A DNA stretch of 43,023 nucleotides from an uncultured Ruminococcus sp. (GTDB lineage Bacteria; Bacillota; Clostridia; Oscillospirales; Ruminococcaceae), in assembly GCA_947624255.1 (NCBI GenBank), contig CANQJO010000017.1, positions 1 to 43,023 of the forward strand, written 5' to 3'. This document shows positions 33,836 to 42,702 of this stretch, piece by piece. The notes beneath the pieces were generated by a model. That model made no database searches. It saw nothing but the letters and a program-made list of their open reading frames with translations, and was not told the DNA's origin. Each line of letters starts with the position of its first letter. Position 1 is the stretch's first letter. A program made the position numbers and the translations under genes.

Positions 33836-33868
33836 CTGACAAATTTCATCTTTGATACGTGGTATAAT
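33836..33868 (+). promoter_or_regulatory. spoIIE promoter with a 21-bp spacer
   Basis: CTGACA (33836-33841), 21 bp, then TATAAT (33863-33868), 50 bp before the spoIIE ATG. The same over-long spacing occurs at the spoIIG promoter in this window and is known for Spo0A-activated sigma-A promoters in Bacillus. An inverted repeat, GTGAAC / GTTCAC, lies just upstream (33799-33827). Confidence 0.55.
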
Positions 33869-33918
33869 TGGAAAGCATAATGCAGCTTTACTTTATTATA
33901 TTATGAGGATGATGAAGA

Positions 33919-36165
33919 ATGTTGAATATTAAGCCTTCAGAAAAAAAAACTACAGAAAAGATCGCTGCTTTTACACTGATTTTTGTGGCAGGCTTCATGC
34001 TTGCGGATACAAGTATAGCAGGTGCTGCTTCCTTTGCGGATATATCCTTGGCAGGAGCGTTGAACCTTCCCATGTCAGCGGCTGTACTGATGGGAAGCAT
34101 GATCAAAAGCGTGATAAGCGGAGCTTTAGGAAAAAATATAGTCAAGATCTCTGCAATAATAATGATAGTTATAATGAAAATGTTTTTTGAGCCTGAAAGC
34201 GATCCGAAACTCTGCGGAATTTGGACAGCAATGAGCATAATTCTTTCAGGTGCAGCCGTATCTGCAATAATAGGCGAGGTTCTATATAAGCTGCTTTTTT
34301 ATGTATTTTATGGAGTATCGGCAGGTTTTACGGCATATTCCGCTGCACTTATAATTAAAGGTCTCAGATATCAGCCGGTCATGGATCTTTCGTCATCGAG
34401 CGGATGTGCCTATGCAGTGGTATATACAATATTCATTTCAGCCGTATGCTCAATAAAGCTCCGGTACATAGAACCGGGCATCATCATAGGTTCGGCAGTA
34501 ACACTTCTTGCCGCATATAATTATCGCCGAACCGGAGGTGTATTATGCGGAGCACTGACTACCTGCGGAGCATTTCTCTCCTCGCCGGAATGCGGCATGA
34601 CAGTTGTTCTTCTGCCGGCAGCGGGACTGATCACAGGATATCTCTATAAGCAGAAATATACGGTAGCTGCTGTTGCCTTTGCAGGTGTTAATTTTATGCT
34701 CACCGTACTGACCGGAATAACTCAGAACGGAATTTACAGTATGCTGAATATCATGATCGGAACGATACTCTTTACTGTGATCTCTCCCAAATTTTCGGAC
34801 AAATGGGTAATTACAGGCAGCAATTTCACATCTGCGCTTCCGGAGATAATGAGCTCACGCATGGGATTTCTTTCAGCCTCTATAGAAACTGTCAGGAATG
34901 AATCGGAAAAAATTGCGGAAATGCTCTCGAAGAGTGCGGAAAATCAGAGTGAGATAGAGGAAAACAGCCGTGAAGTCTGCGAGCATTGTTTCAGAAAACT
35001 TGCCTGCCGGAAAACAGATCATGATATTACGATGAGGGGGTTCAGAAAGCTCTCACAGCTTACGGAAATATCCCGTGAAATGATCCCGTATGAGCTTGAA
35101 GAATGTCTTCACAAAGAGGAGCTGATAGAAGTCTTTGAGCGCAGCAGACGTGAGAAAGCTGTGGCAAAGATCCTGGAGATGCGCTTTGCTGAAAGCAGGA
35201 GACTTCTTTCAGAGCAGATAAAAATTATAGAGGAGATCGTTGAAACCGCAGGAAAATGCCCTGATGTACGATACTCTGAGCCTGTGAGCAAGGCTGTACG
35301 GGATAAGCTGGTAAAATTCGGATCATCTCCGGATAACGTGATCGCCTGCTACAATTCCCGGAACAGACTGCTTATAGAATTGTATTTTTCATTCAATAAT
35401 GCACCGGACAGTCATACGAGGATATGCGATCTTATCTCTGATGACCTGAGGATACCTTTAAGCTGTACCGAGCCTGTACACTCCGGCAAGGAGGTACGTT
35501 TGCGGCTTTTTGAGCGTCCCGAATATGCAATCGAAGTATACGGAGCATCTGTATGTGCGGAGTCTTCCGGAGAAAACGGCGATACGTCCATAGCATTCGG
35601 TGACGGAACAGGCGTGAGCTATGTTATACTGTCAGACGGCATGGGCAGCGGCAGAAACGCTGCTATACAGTCACGTATGGTAGTCAGTATGTTCCGCAAG
35701 CTCATCAGCAGCGGCGTGAACTATGCATCAGCTATAAGACTTATAAATTCCATTATGCTGACAAAATCAAGAGATGAGGCTTTTGCTACTCTTGATGCAG
35801 TGCGCATTGATCCGGACAACTGCAGACTTACGATCATAAAGTCGGGAGCTTCTGCAACACTTATACGTCACAGGGGAAATGTAATGAAGGTCACATCGTC
35901 TACTTTCCCTATAGGAATATATGAGCAGTCGGACACCTTTTCGGGAAATTACGATTTTGAAGAGGGCGATATCATAATAATGTTTTCCGACGGCATATGT
36001 GAAAATGAATACCGCTTTATCAAGGAGCTCCTTCTTGGCGGAGATGATGTGAAAAAAATTGTAGATGAGATCTGTGCCAAATCAGAGATATTCAATCCAT
36101 CGCTCCATGCAGATGATGTTACGGTGATAGGGATACGTGCTGTACGATCATCAGAAAAGGTTTGA
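33919..36165 (+). CDS. spoIIE: Stage II sporulation protein E
   Basis: SpoIIE is a membrane PP2C phosphatase that dephosphorylates SpoIIAA to release sigma-F in the forespore and also helps septum placement. The 748 residues have an N-terminal membrane region (about ten helices up to residue 290), a coiled-coil-rich central region with a Cys pair (EHCFRKLACRKTD), and a C-terminal PP2C domain. That domain has the metal site SDGMGSG (Asp573), GASATLIRHRG and IIIMFSDGI. The length is slightly below the Bacillus protein. GAGGA lies 9 bases ahead of the ATG. It stands alone behind its own promoter. Confidence 0.95.
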   Translation: MLNIKPSEKKTTEKIAAFTLIFVAGFMLADTSIAGAASFADISLAGALNLPMSAAVLMGSMIKSVISGALGKNIVKISAIIMIVIMKMFFEPESDPKLCGIWTAMSIILSGAAVSAIIGEVLYKLLFYVFYGVSAGFTAYSAALIIKGLRYQPVMDLSSSSGCAYAVVYTIFISAVCSIKLRYIEPGIIIGSAVTLLAAYNYRRTGGVLCGALTTCGAFLSSPECGMTVVLLPAAGLITGYLYKQKYTVAAVAFAGVNFMLTVLTGITQNGIYSMLNIMIGTILFTVISPKFSDKWVITGSNFTSALPEIMSSRMGFLSASIETVRNESEKIAEMLSKSAENQSEIEENSREVCEHCFRKLACRKTDHDITMRGFRKLSQLTEISREMIPYELEECLHKEELIEVFERSRREKAVAKILEMRFAESRRLLSEQIKIIEEIVETAGKCPDVRYSEPVSKAVRDKLVKFGSSPDNVIACYNSRNRLLIELYFSFNNAPDSHTRICDLISDDLRIPLSCTEPVHSGKEVRLRLFERPEYAIEVYGASVCAESSGENGDTSIAFGDGTGVSYVILSDGMGSGRNAAIQSRMVVSMFRKLISSGVNYASAIRLINSIMLTKSRDEAFATLDAVRIDPDNCRLTIIKSGASATLIRHRGNVMKVTSSTFPIGIYEQSDTFSGNYDFEEGDIIIMFSDGICENEYRFIKELLLGGDDVKKIVDEICAKSEIFNPSLHADDVTVIGIRAVRSSEKV

Positions 36166-36283
36166 TGTGTGCATATTAACAAAGGCAAATGGAAATTATC
36201 AGGAAAAATATGTCAAAACGCACAAAAACAGATACCTAAAATTAGCGTATCGACTGAAATTTTGAATAAATTTATAAAAAAGC

Positions 36284-36312
36284 TTGAATAATTCCGATAA
36301 TTCTGTTAGAAT
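36284..36312 (+). promoter_or_regulatory. Promoter of the glycogen operon
   Basis: TTGAAT (36284-36289), a 17-bp spacer and TAGAAT (36307-36312) lie 24 bp before the glgB start; AAAGGAGG follows. Confidence 0.65.
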
Positions 36313-36336
36313 TGTATTAGCAAAGGAGGCTAAAAT

Positions 36337-38295
36337 ATGGCTGTAAAAAATAATACGAATCCATACGATTTCCCACTGTATCTTTTTTATCAGGGAAAGA
36401 ATTACGAGGCGTACAAATTTTTCGGAGTTCACTCGTATAAAAAAGGCAGAGGCAAGTTCTTTGTCTTCAGAGTCTGGGCTCCAAACGCTCTCAGTATTTC
36501 TGTCGTAGGCGATTTCAATGACTGGGACAGAAACAGGCATCCCATGAAGCTGATAGCCGATGGTGTCTGGGAAGCTGAGATCGGTAAGCTCTCTCAGTAT
36601 GATGCCTATAAGTACAGTATCGAAACACGTGACGGCAGGATAATTCTCAAAGCAGACCCCTACGCCTCCCATTTTGAAATGCGCCCCGGAACTGCTTCAA
36701 AGATCTATGAAAGCAGCTATGAATGGGGGGACAAGGAGTGGTATGAACACAAAAGCAAGAGTATAATCTATAAAAGTCCCGTGAATATCTATGAGGTGCA
36801 TCTCAGCTCATGGAAAAACTACGGCGAGGACAAATTCCTTGACTACAACACTTTTGCTGAACAGATCATTCCATACCTGAAAAAAATGTCCTATACGCAC
36901 ATTGAGTTCATGCCTCTCACAGAGTATCCGTTTGACGGCTCGTGGGGATATCAGGTAACAGGTTATTTCGCTCCTACATCACGCTACGGAACTCCTGACG
37001 ATTTCAGAAGTATGATCGATAAATTCCACAATGCCGGTATCGGAGTTATCCTTGATTGGGTGCCTGCGCATTTTCCAAAAGATGCCTCCGGACTTTATGA
37101 GTTTGACGGCACGTGCTGCTATGAATACACCGATGATCGAAAAAAAGAACACAAGGCTTGGGGAACAAGAGTCTTCGATTACGGCAAGGCTGAGGTATGC
37201 TCGTTCCTTATATCAAGTGCAAACTACTGGTTCGATGAGTTCCACATTGACGGTCTGAGAGTCGATGCTGTAGCATCAATGCTCTATCTTGACTACGACC
37301 GCAGAGACGGCGAATGGGCAGCGAATATCTACGGCGGAAATGAAAACCTTGAGGCTGTGGAATTCCTTAAACATCTGAACGAGGCTGTTTTCTCAAAACA
37401 TCCCGATGCGCTTATGATTGCCGAGGAATCGACCGCATGGCCTCTTGTCACAAAACCAACGGATATCGGCGGTCTCGGATTTAACTTCAAGTGGAATATG
37501 GGCTGGATGAACGATATGCTCAGCTATATGTCGCTTGACCCGATCTACAGAGCTTTCAATCATGACAAGCTGACATTCTCGTTCTTCTATGCGTTTTCCG
37601 AAAACTATATACTGCCTATATCTCACGATGAGGTCGTTTACGGCAAATGCTCGATGATAAATAAAATGCCCGGTGAATATGAACAGAAATTTGCATCGTA
37701 TCGTGCTTTCCTTGCATATATGATGGCTCACCCCGGAAAAAAACTGCTCTTCATGGGGCAGGAGTTTGGTCAGATGAACGAATGGAATTACAAGTCTCAG
37801 CTTGACTGGTGGCTGCTCGATCAAGATCAGCACAGGGATCTCCTGAAATTCTCTGAAAAGCTGAACAAGTTCTATCGTGAAAATTCACCTCTGTGGCAGA
37901 ACGATGATTCGTGGGGCGGATTCAGCTGGATATCTAATGATGACTACAAACAGAGCGTCATAGCATTCAGACGTATTGACGATAATGAAGAAGAAGTGAT
38001 CGCTGTCTGCAATTTTGTTCCTGTAGAGCGGCATGATTACAGGATCGGTGTTCCTTACAAGGGTCGGTACAAGCTCGTCTTCAACACTGATGCTGTTGAA
38101 TTCGGAGGCTCCGGTGTTACCGAGAAATCTTTCAAGAGTGAGAATATCGGAATGCACGGACTTGATAACAGCATTTCAATGACACTTGCTCCGCTTTCGG
38201 TAATATATCTGAAATATGCTCCGATAAAGAGAAGAACCTCCGCAGCGGATCCCGATGAACAGAAGAAACCTGCTTCATCATTACGGAAAAAATAA
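36337..38295 (+). CDS. glgB: 1,4-alpha-glucan branching enzyme
   Basis: GlgB makes alpha-1,6 branches in glycogen. The 652 residues show a CBM48 N-terminal region ([19 protein letters not shown], about 45-63) and the GH13 barrel with [16 protein letters not shown]. The nucleophile is Asp310 ([11 protein letters not shown]), the likely acid/base Glu363 (IAEEST), and the transition-state Asp lies in [12 protein letters not shown]-terminal beta domain and a polar, basic tail follow. AAAGGAGG precedes the ATG. First in the glgB-C-D-A order, it is 169 bp ahead of glgC; the gap holds a structured leader. Confidence 0.96.
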   Translation: MAVKNNTNPYDFPLYLFYQGKNYEAYKFFGVHSYKKGRGKFFVFRVWAPNALSISVVGDFNDWDRNRHPMKLIADGVWEAEIGKLSQYDAYKYSIETRDGRIILKADPYASHFEMRPGTASKIYESSYEWGDKEWYEHKSKSIIYKSPVNIYEVHLSSWKNYGEDKFLDYNTFAEQIIPYLKKMSYTHIEFMPLTEYPFDGSWGYQVTGYFAPTSRYGTPDDFRSMIDKFHNAGIGVILDWVPAHFPKDASGLYEFDGTCCYEYTDDRKKEHKAWGTRVFDYGKAEVCSFLISSANYWFDEFHIDGLRVDAVASMLYLDYDRRDGEWAANIYGGNENLEAVEFLKHLNEAVFSKHPDALMIAEESTAWPLVTKPTDIGGLGFNFKWNMGWMNDMLSYMSLDPIYRAFNHDKLTFSFFYAFSENYILPISHDEVVYGKCSMINKMPGEYEQKFASYRAFLAYMMAHPGKKLLFMGQEFGQMNEWNYKSQLDWWLLDQDQHRDLLKFSEKLNKFYRENSPLWQNDDSWGGFSWISNDDYKQSVIAFRRIDDNEEEVIAVCNFVPVERHDYRIGVPYKGRYKLVFNTDAVEFGGSGVTEKSFKSENIGMHGLDNSISMTLAPLSVIYLKYAPIKRRTSAADPDEQKKPASSLRKK

Positions 38296-38369
38296 GTCCG
38301 TGATAATGTTTTCGGAGGTCTTTTCCCGAAAAAATTTTCATACATATTATGCTTGAAACAATTTCAGAT

Positions 38370-38420
38370 CACGCAGTATCTGACGGGTAGATCTGCGGAA
38401 AATATCCCTCATACTGCGTG
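38370..38420 (+). promoter_or_regulatory. Structured leader between glgB and glgC
   Basis: CACGCAGTAT (38370-38379) and ATACTGCGTG (38411-38420) form a perfect 10-bp stem enclosing 31 bases, which can form a small inner GGG/CCC helix. There is no T-run after it. It lies 44 bp before the glgC ATG. It may be a protein-binding site, a processing site that sets glgB and glgCDA levels apart, or an unclassified leader RNA. Confidence 0.5.
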
Positions 38421-38464
38421 TGTCTGCAATGGAGATCAGTATTATACATTATAGGAGGATCACT

Positions 38465-39691
38465 ATGTATACTAAGAAAAAATGCGTTGCAATGCTTCTT
38501 GCGGGCGGTCAGGGAAGCAGACTCTATGCACTGACAAAAAACGTTGCAAAACCTGCTGTATCCTACGGTGGAAAGTATCGTCTTATCGATTTCCCTCTTT
38601 CTAACTGCACGAACTCCGGTATCGACACCGTTGGAGTCCTCACTCAGTATCAGCCGCTTGTGCTCAATGAGTACATAGGAAACGGTCAGCCGTGGGATCT
38701 TGACAAAATGAACGGAGGCGTTCATGTTCTGCCGCCTTACGAAACTCAGGCAGGAGCTTCGTGGTATGAGGGAACAGCTAATGCGATATATCAGAATATG
38801 CGCTTTATCGAGCGTTATGATCCCGAGTATGTTATCGTTTTAGGCGGAGATCACATCTATAAAATGGATTATTCCAAAATGGTGGATTTCCATATCGCAA
38901 ACAATGCAGACTGCACTATCTCTGTAATTGATGTTCCCAGAGCTGAGGCATCACGCTTCGGTATTATGATCTGTGACGAAAACAATCAGGTCATCGACTT
39001 CGTTGAAAAGCCGAAAGAGCCTAAGTCAACGCTTGCATCAATGGGAATATATGTTTTCAGCTGGGAAAAGCTCCGTAAGTACCTCATAGAGAACGAAAAT
39101 GATGCGAATGAAAAGCGTGAAAAGGGTGAGCCGTGGTCAAAGGATTTCGGCAAGGATATCATCACATCAATGCTCCGTGACCGGCAGCGTCTCTTTGCAT
39201 ACGAATTCGAGGGCTACTGGAAGGACGTAGGAACTCTTGATTCGCTCTGGGAGGCAAATATGGATCTTCTCAGTCCCAGTGTGCCGCTTGATCTCTACGA
39301 TCCGACTTGGAAGATCTATTCACGCAATAACAATATGCCGCCTCAGTATATCGGCGACAATGCAAACATTGAAAATTCAATGATCTCAGAGGGCAGCATC
39401 ATTGACGGTACTGTTGATTTCTCCATAGTTTTCTCCGGAGTTACTATCGAAGAAGGAGCTACCGTAAATTACAGTATAATCATGCCGGGAACGGTCATCA
39501 AATCGGGAGCTGTGGTCGAATATGCCATGGTAGGTGAAGACAGTGTGATCGAGAGCGGCGCAAGGATCGGAACAAGTCCCGAAAACGTTGAAAACCGTGA
39601 TGATTGGGGCATTGCTGTTGTCGGTCATAATGTAACTGTTTCTGAAAACAAGGTCGTTGAGCCTAAGCAGATAATCGGTGAAAGCATCTGA
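38465..39691 (+). CDS. glgC: Glucose-1-phosphate adenylyltransferase, catalytic subunit
   Basis: GlgC makes ADP-glucose from glucose 1-phosphate and ATP, the committed step of glycogen synthesis. The 408 residues keep the nucleotide loop [14 protein letters not shown] (11-24), [28 protein letters not shown] and [12 protein letters not shown]. The C-terminal left-handed beta-helix repeats start near 290. I use the ATG at 38465 after AGGAGG, not the in-frame start at 38420. The partner glgD follows 16 bp later. Confidence 0.96.
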   Translation: MYTKKKCVAMLLAGGQGSRLYALTKNVAKPAVSYGGKYRLIDFPLSNCTNSGIDTVGVLTQYQPLVLNEYIGNGQPWDLDKMNGGVHVLPPYETQAGASWYEGTANAIYQNMRFIERYDPEYVIVLGGDHIYKMDYSKMVDFHIANNADCTISVIDVPRAEASRFGIMICDENNQVIDFVEKPKEPKSTLASMGIYVFSWEKLRKYLIENENDANEKREKGEPWSKDFGKDIITSMLRDRQRLFAYEFEGYWKDVGTLDSLWEANMDLLSPSVPLDLYDPTWKIYSRNNNMPPQYIGDNANIENSMISEGSIIDGTVDFSIVFSGVTIEEGATVNYSIIMPGTVIKSGAVVEYAMVGEDSVIESGARIGTSPENVENRDDWGIAVVGHNVTVSENKVVEPKQIIGESI

Positions 39692-39707
39692 TTGGAGGAA
39701 TTATTCT

Positions 39708-40829
39708 ATGAGTGTTAATTATAATGTTTTAGGACTTATCTTCGCAAGTATGCATGATTCGTATGTCAGCGAGCTCACAAAGCAGCGCACGATGGGTTCT
39801 ATTCCCTTCGGAGGACGCTATCGTCTGATAGATTTCCCACTCTCCAATATGGTAAATTCCAGCGTGCCGGAGGTCGGAGTCATTACAAAATCAAACTACG
39901 GCTCACTTCTCGACCATCTCGGTTCGGGACGTGACTGGGATCTTTCACGTAAAAAGGGAGGACTTCATCTTCTTCCGCCGTACAGCCAGACCGGAGGAAT
40001 TTACAAGGGCAGACTTGATGCTCTTAATAATATATGGAGCTTTGTTGAACATTCATATGCAAAATATGTGATAATGGCAAACTGCGATGTTATCACAACT
40101 ATCGACTTTAATCCCGTACTGAAGCAGCATATGGATTCCGGAGCAGATATAACGCTTATTTACAGTAAAGGTTTCTATGACAGTGAGAAGAACAGCTGCG
40201 CAACTATTCTCGAATTTGATGAGAATGATCGTCTTAAAGATGTGCTTGTTGATCCGCAGATCTCCGGTGAATGCAATATGTGGCTTGAAATGTTCATCAT
40301 CAGCAAGGATTTCCTGAAAAAGATCGTTTCCGAAGCTGCAAGCAGAAATCAGTCAAGCTTTACCCGTGAGATACTCCAGGGCAAAAAGGACGAGTATCAC
40401 ATAATGGGATATGAGCATAAGGAGTTCTTCACGAGGATAGACAGTGTTCAGAGCTATTTCCTTGCAAATAAAATGCTGCTTGAAACAGACAAAAGAAATG
40501 CTCTCTTCCGCAAGAATATGCCTGTCTATACAAAGATCGGCGACAATGGTCCTGTAAAATACGGACTGGAGTCCAATATCAAGGACTCGCTCATAGCTGA
40601 CGGCTGTATCATCGAGGGTACGGTAGAGAATTCTATCCTTTTCCGTGGTGTAAGAGTCGGAAAAGGAGCTGTCATAAAGAATTCAGTCCTGCTGCAGGGT
40701 ACTAAGATCGGAAACAAATGCAATATCTCGTCGGTAATTACAGACAAGAATGTTGAAATAAGCAATGAGAAGGTTCTCACCGGCTCTGAAACATATCCGC
40801 TGTATATTGGCAAGGATGGAAAGATCTGA
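39708..40829 (+). CDS. glgD: GlgD, glucose-1-phosphate adenylyltransferase-like regulatory subunit
   Basis: GlgD is a GlgC paralogue that in Firmicutes lacks catalytic residues and activates GlgC in a heterotetramer. The 373 residues retain [14 protein letters not shown] and the beta-helix tail, but the Gly-rich loop is replaced (GLIFASMHDSYVSELT). The GDHIY motif is degenerate (MANCDVITTID). I use the ATG at 39708, with GGAGGAA ahead, rather than an in-frame start at 39678 that would overlap glgC. Confidence 0.94.
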   Translation: MSVNYNVLGLIFASMHDSYVSELTKQRTMGSIPFGGRYRLIDFPLSNMVNSSVPEVGVITKSNYGSLLDHLGSGRDWDLSRKKGGLHLLPPYSQTGGIYKGRLDALNNIWSFVEHSYAKYVIMANCDVITTIDFNPVLKQHMDSGADITLIYSKGFYDSEKNSCATILEFDENDRLKDVLVDPQISGECNMWLEMFIISKDFLKKIVSEAASRNQSSFTREILQGKKDEYHIMGYEHKEFFTRIDSVQSYFLANKMLLETDKRNALFRKNMPVYTKIGDNGPVKYGLESNIKDSLIADGCIIEGTVENSILFRGVRVGKGAVIKNSVLLQGTKIGNKCNISSVITDKNVEISNEKVLTGSETYPLYIGKDGKI

Positions 40830-40844
40830 AGACGGTGACTGCTT

Positions 40845-42263
40845 ATGAATATACTTTTTGCTGCCGGTGAGGCTGTGCCGTATGCAGCCACCGGCGGTCT
40901 TGCCGATGTTGTCGGATCACTTCCGAAAGCGATACAGGCAAAGGGACATCGCTGTGCTGTGGTCATACCGCTTTACAAGGCGATAAGCAATGAACTTCGC
41001 AGCGAGATAAAATTCATCACAAACATTACTGTTGATGTTTCATGGCGAAAGCAGTATTGCGGCATCTTCAAGGCATACCGCGACGGCATGGAATATTACT
41101 TCATTGATAATGAATACTATTTTGCCAGAGACGGTCTGTACGGCTTTTATGATGACTGTGAGCGATTTGTATTCTTTGACCGTGCAGTGCTTGAAATGCT
41201 TCGGCATATTGATCTTAAACCGGATATAATCAACTGCAATGATTGGCAGACAGCTCTGATACCGGTCTACTATAATATTTACTATAAATATCAGCAGGGA
41301 TATGACGGAATAAAAAGCGTTTTCACGATCCATAATATTGAATATCAGGGCAGATACGGCAAGGAGATACTGAATGAGGTCATGGGGATTCCCATGTACA
41401 ATGCAAATCTTCTTGAATATGACGGTTACATAAATATGATGAAGGGAGCTATTGAGGCTTCCGATAAGATCACGACAGTCAGTCCGAGTTATGCATGGGA
41501 GATACTTGATCCGTGGTATGCGCACGGTCTTGACCGGATACTTGTCACAAAGCAGTATAAGCTCCGTGGCATAATAAACGGCATTGATGTAGATCTGTAT
41601 GATCCTGAGAGAGATCCGGTAATACCGTCAAATTATTCTGCATCAGACATATCGGGCAAGGCAAATTGCAAGAGTGCTCTCATGGACGAGCTTGGTCTTG
41701 AGCCGGGGAATGATCCGCTGGTGGGAATTGTTACAAGATTCGTAAATCATAAGGGGATTGATCTTATTCGCTGTGTGTTCGAGGAGATGGTAAACGATGG
41801 CATAAAATTTGCGATACTTGGCAGCGGCGAGAAGATGTACGAGGATTTCTTCCGTGAAATGGCAGCACGCTATCCGGGAAAGGTATCGGTAACTCTGGGA
41901 TTTGTTCCTGAGCTTTCACGAAAAATTTATGCCGGAGCTGATATATTTCTTATGCCCTCGCAGAGTGAGCCGTGCGGACTTGCGCAGATGATCTCAATGA
42001 GGTATGGTACTGTTCCGGTCGTGCGTGAGACAGGCGGACTGCGTGATACTGTTCGTGATAACGGCGGCGAAAATGGAAATGGTTTTACCTTCAAAACATA
42101 TAATGCCAATGATATGCTTGATGCGGTAAAGCGTGCAGTCAGGGACTATCAGGATAAAGCGATATGGAATGCACTTGTTGAGCGTGCGATGCGCTGTGAC
42201 TATAGCTGGTCTTCATCTGCTGATGAATATATAAAAACGTATAACGAGCTTCTAAAAAAATAA
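40845..42263 (+). CDS. glgA: Glycogen synthase (GT5)
   Basis: GlgA extends alpha-1,4-glucan chains from ADP-glucose. The 472 residues begin NILFAAGEAVPYAATGGLAD, the N-terminal GT5 region, and continue with DVVGSLPKAIQAKGHRCAVV, VFTIHNIEYQG, TVSPSYAWEI and the C-terminal MPSQSEPCGLAQMISMRYG with the conserved Glu and Cys. In the first motif, usually K-x-G-G-L, the lysine position is Ala15 (A-T-G-G-L). The start at 40845 is 15 bp after glgD with a weak ribosome site (GACGGTGACTG). It closes the operon. Confidence 0.95.
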   Translation: MNILFAAGEAVPYAATGGLADVVGSLPKAIQAKGHRCAVVIPLYKAISNELRSEIKFITNITVDVSWRKQYCGIFKAYRDGMEYYFIDNEYYFARDGLYGFYDDCERFVFFDRAVLEMLRHIDLKPDIINCNDWQTALIPVYYNIYYKYQQGYDGIKSVFTIHNIEYQGRYGKEILNEVMGIPMYNANLLEYDGYINMMKGAIEASDKITTVSPSYAWEILDPWYAHGLDRILVTKQYKLRGIINGIDVDLYDPERDPVIPSNYSASDISGKANCKSALMDELGLEPGNDPLVGIVTRFVNHKGIDLIRCVFEEMVNDGIKFAILGSGEKMYEDFFREMAARYPGKVSVTLGFVPELSRKIYAGADIFLMPSQSEPCGLAQMISMRYGTVPVVRETGGLRDTVRDNGGENGNGFTFKTYNANDMLDAVKRAVRDYQDKAIWNALVERAMRCDYSWSSSADEYIKTYNELLKK

Positions 42264-42268
42264 GCGGC

Positions 42269-42284
42269 GGCGCAGAGCCTGCGC
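42269..42284 (+). other. GC-rich hairpin after glgA
   Basis: GCGCAG-AGCC-CTGCGC-type pairing (42269-42284) forms a short strong stem immediately after the stop codon. A looser stem and TTGTTTTGT follow near 42285-42313. Together they may end the glycogen operon, but the T-run is poor. Confidence 0.4.
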
Positions 42285-42353
42285 AAGCAGTTTCGCATTG
42301 CAGCTTGTTTTGTAAGGTAAGAAATCTCTGCTGTGAATTGACAAGCAAAATAG

Positions 42354-42450
42354 AAAAAATGTAAAAAACCGATAAAAGGTGAGAAAAGGCTTGAAAAAGC
42401 TGAAAATCGCCGAAAAACAGGCGATAATCAAGTGTGAAAAAGTGAGAAAA
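42354..42450. other. Phased A-tracts (predicted bent DNA)
   Basis: Runs of four to six A begin at 42354, 42363, 42374, 42384, 42394, 42403, 42413, 42437 and 42447, i.e. about every 10 bp with one interruption. The interruption contains the small hairpin ATCGCC / GGCGAT (42406-42425). A-tracts in helical phase curve DNA. No gene covers the stretch 42264-42702; it holds this tract, a palindrome, short repeats and the edge of an insertion sequence. Confidence 0.65.
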
Positions 42451-42483
42451 CAAATAATTAAATAAATTAAGCTGTCAAAAGAA

Positions 42484-42523
42484 AAGCGTAGAATTTATGG
42501 AAATTTCCGTAAACTCTACGCTT
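42484..42523. terminator. 40-bp near-perfect palindrome, terminator-like on the + strand
   Basis: AAGCGTAGA (42484-42492) pairs with TCTACGCTT (42515-42523). The inner TTTA/TAAA and GGAAA/TTTCC pairs extend the stem almost to the centre, with one mismatch and one wobble. TTATTTGTTTTTAG follows, so it could terminate rightward transcription. Equally it could be a recombination or binding site. Confidence 0.6.
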
Positions 42524-42536
42524 ATTTGTTTTTAGT

Positions 42537-42573
42537 GTTTAGAACCGTTTAGAAAGTGTTTAAACGTTTAGAA
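42537..42573. repeat. Four GTTTARAM short repeats
   Basis: GTTTAGAA at 42537 and 42547, GTTTAAAC at 42558 and GTTTAGAA at 42566 recur at steps of 10, 11 and 8 bp. They follow the palindrome closely. The arrangement resembles a protein-binding array. Its function is unknown. Confidence 0.5.
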
Positions 42574-42689
42574 AACAGGTATTAAACGGCTATTTTATGG
42601 GATTTAATTCTTTATGATTCTTAAACAGCATCTCTAAAAAATAATTTCATTTCTTTGGAAAATAGGGATGGGAACCTGGGAACTATTTA

Positions 42690-42702
42690 GAGCGTGTTGA
42701 CA
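42690..42702. repeat. Putative terminal inverted repeat of the IS element
   Basis: GAGCGTGTTGACA directly abuts the transposase stop codon (42703-42705). This is the position expected for one IS end. The other end is outside the window, so the repeat and any target duplication cannot be confirmed. Confidence 0.5.
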
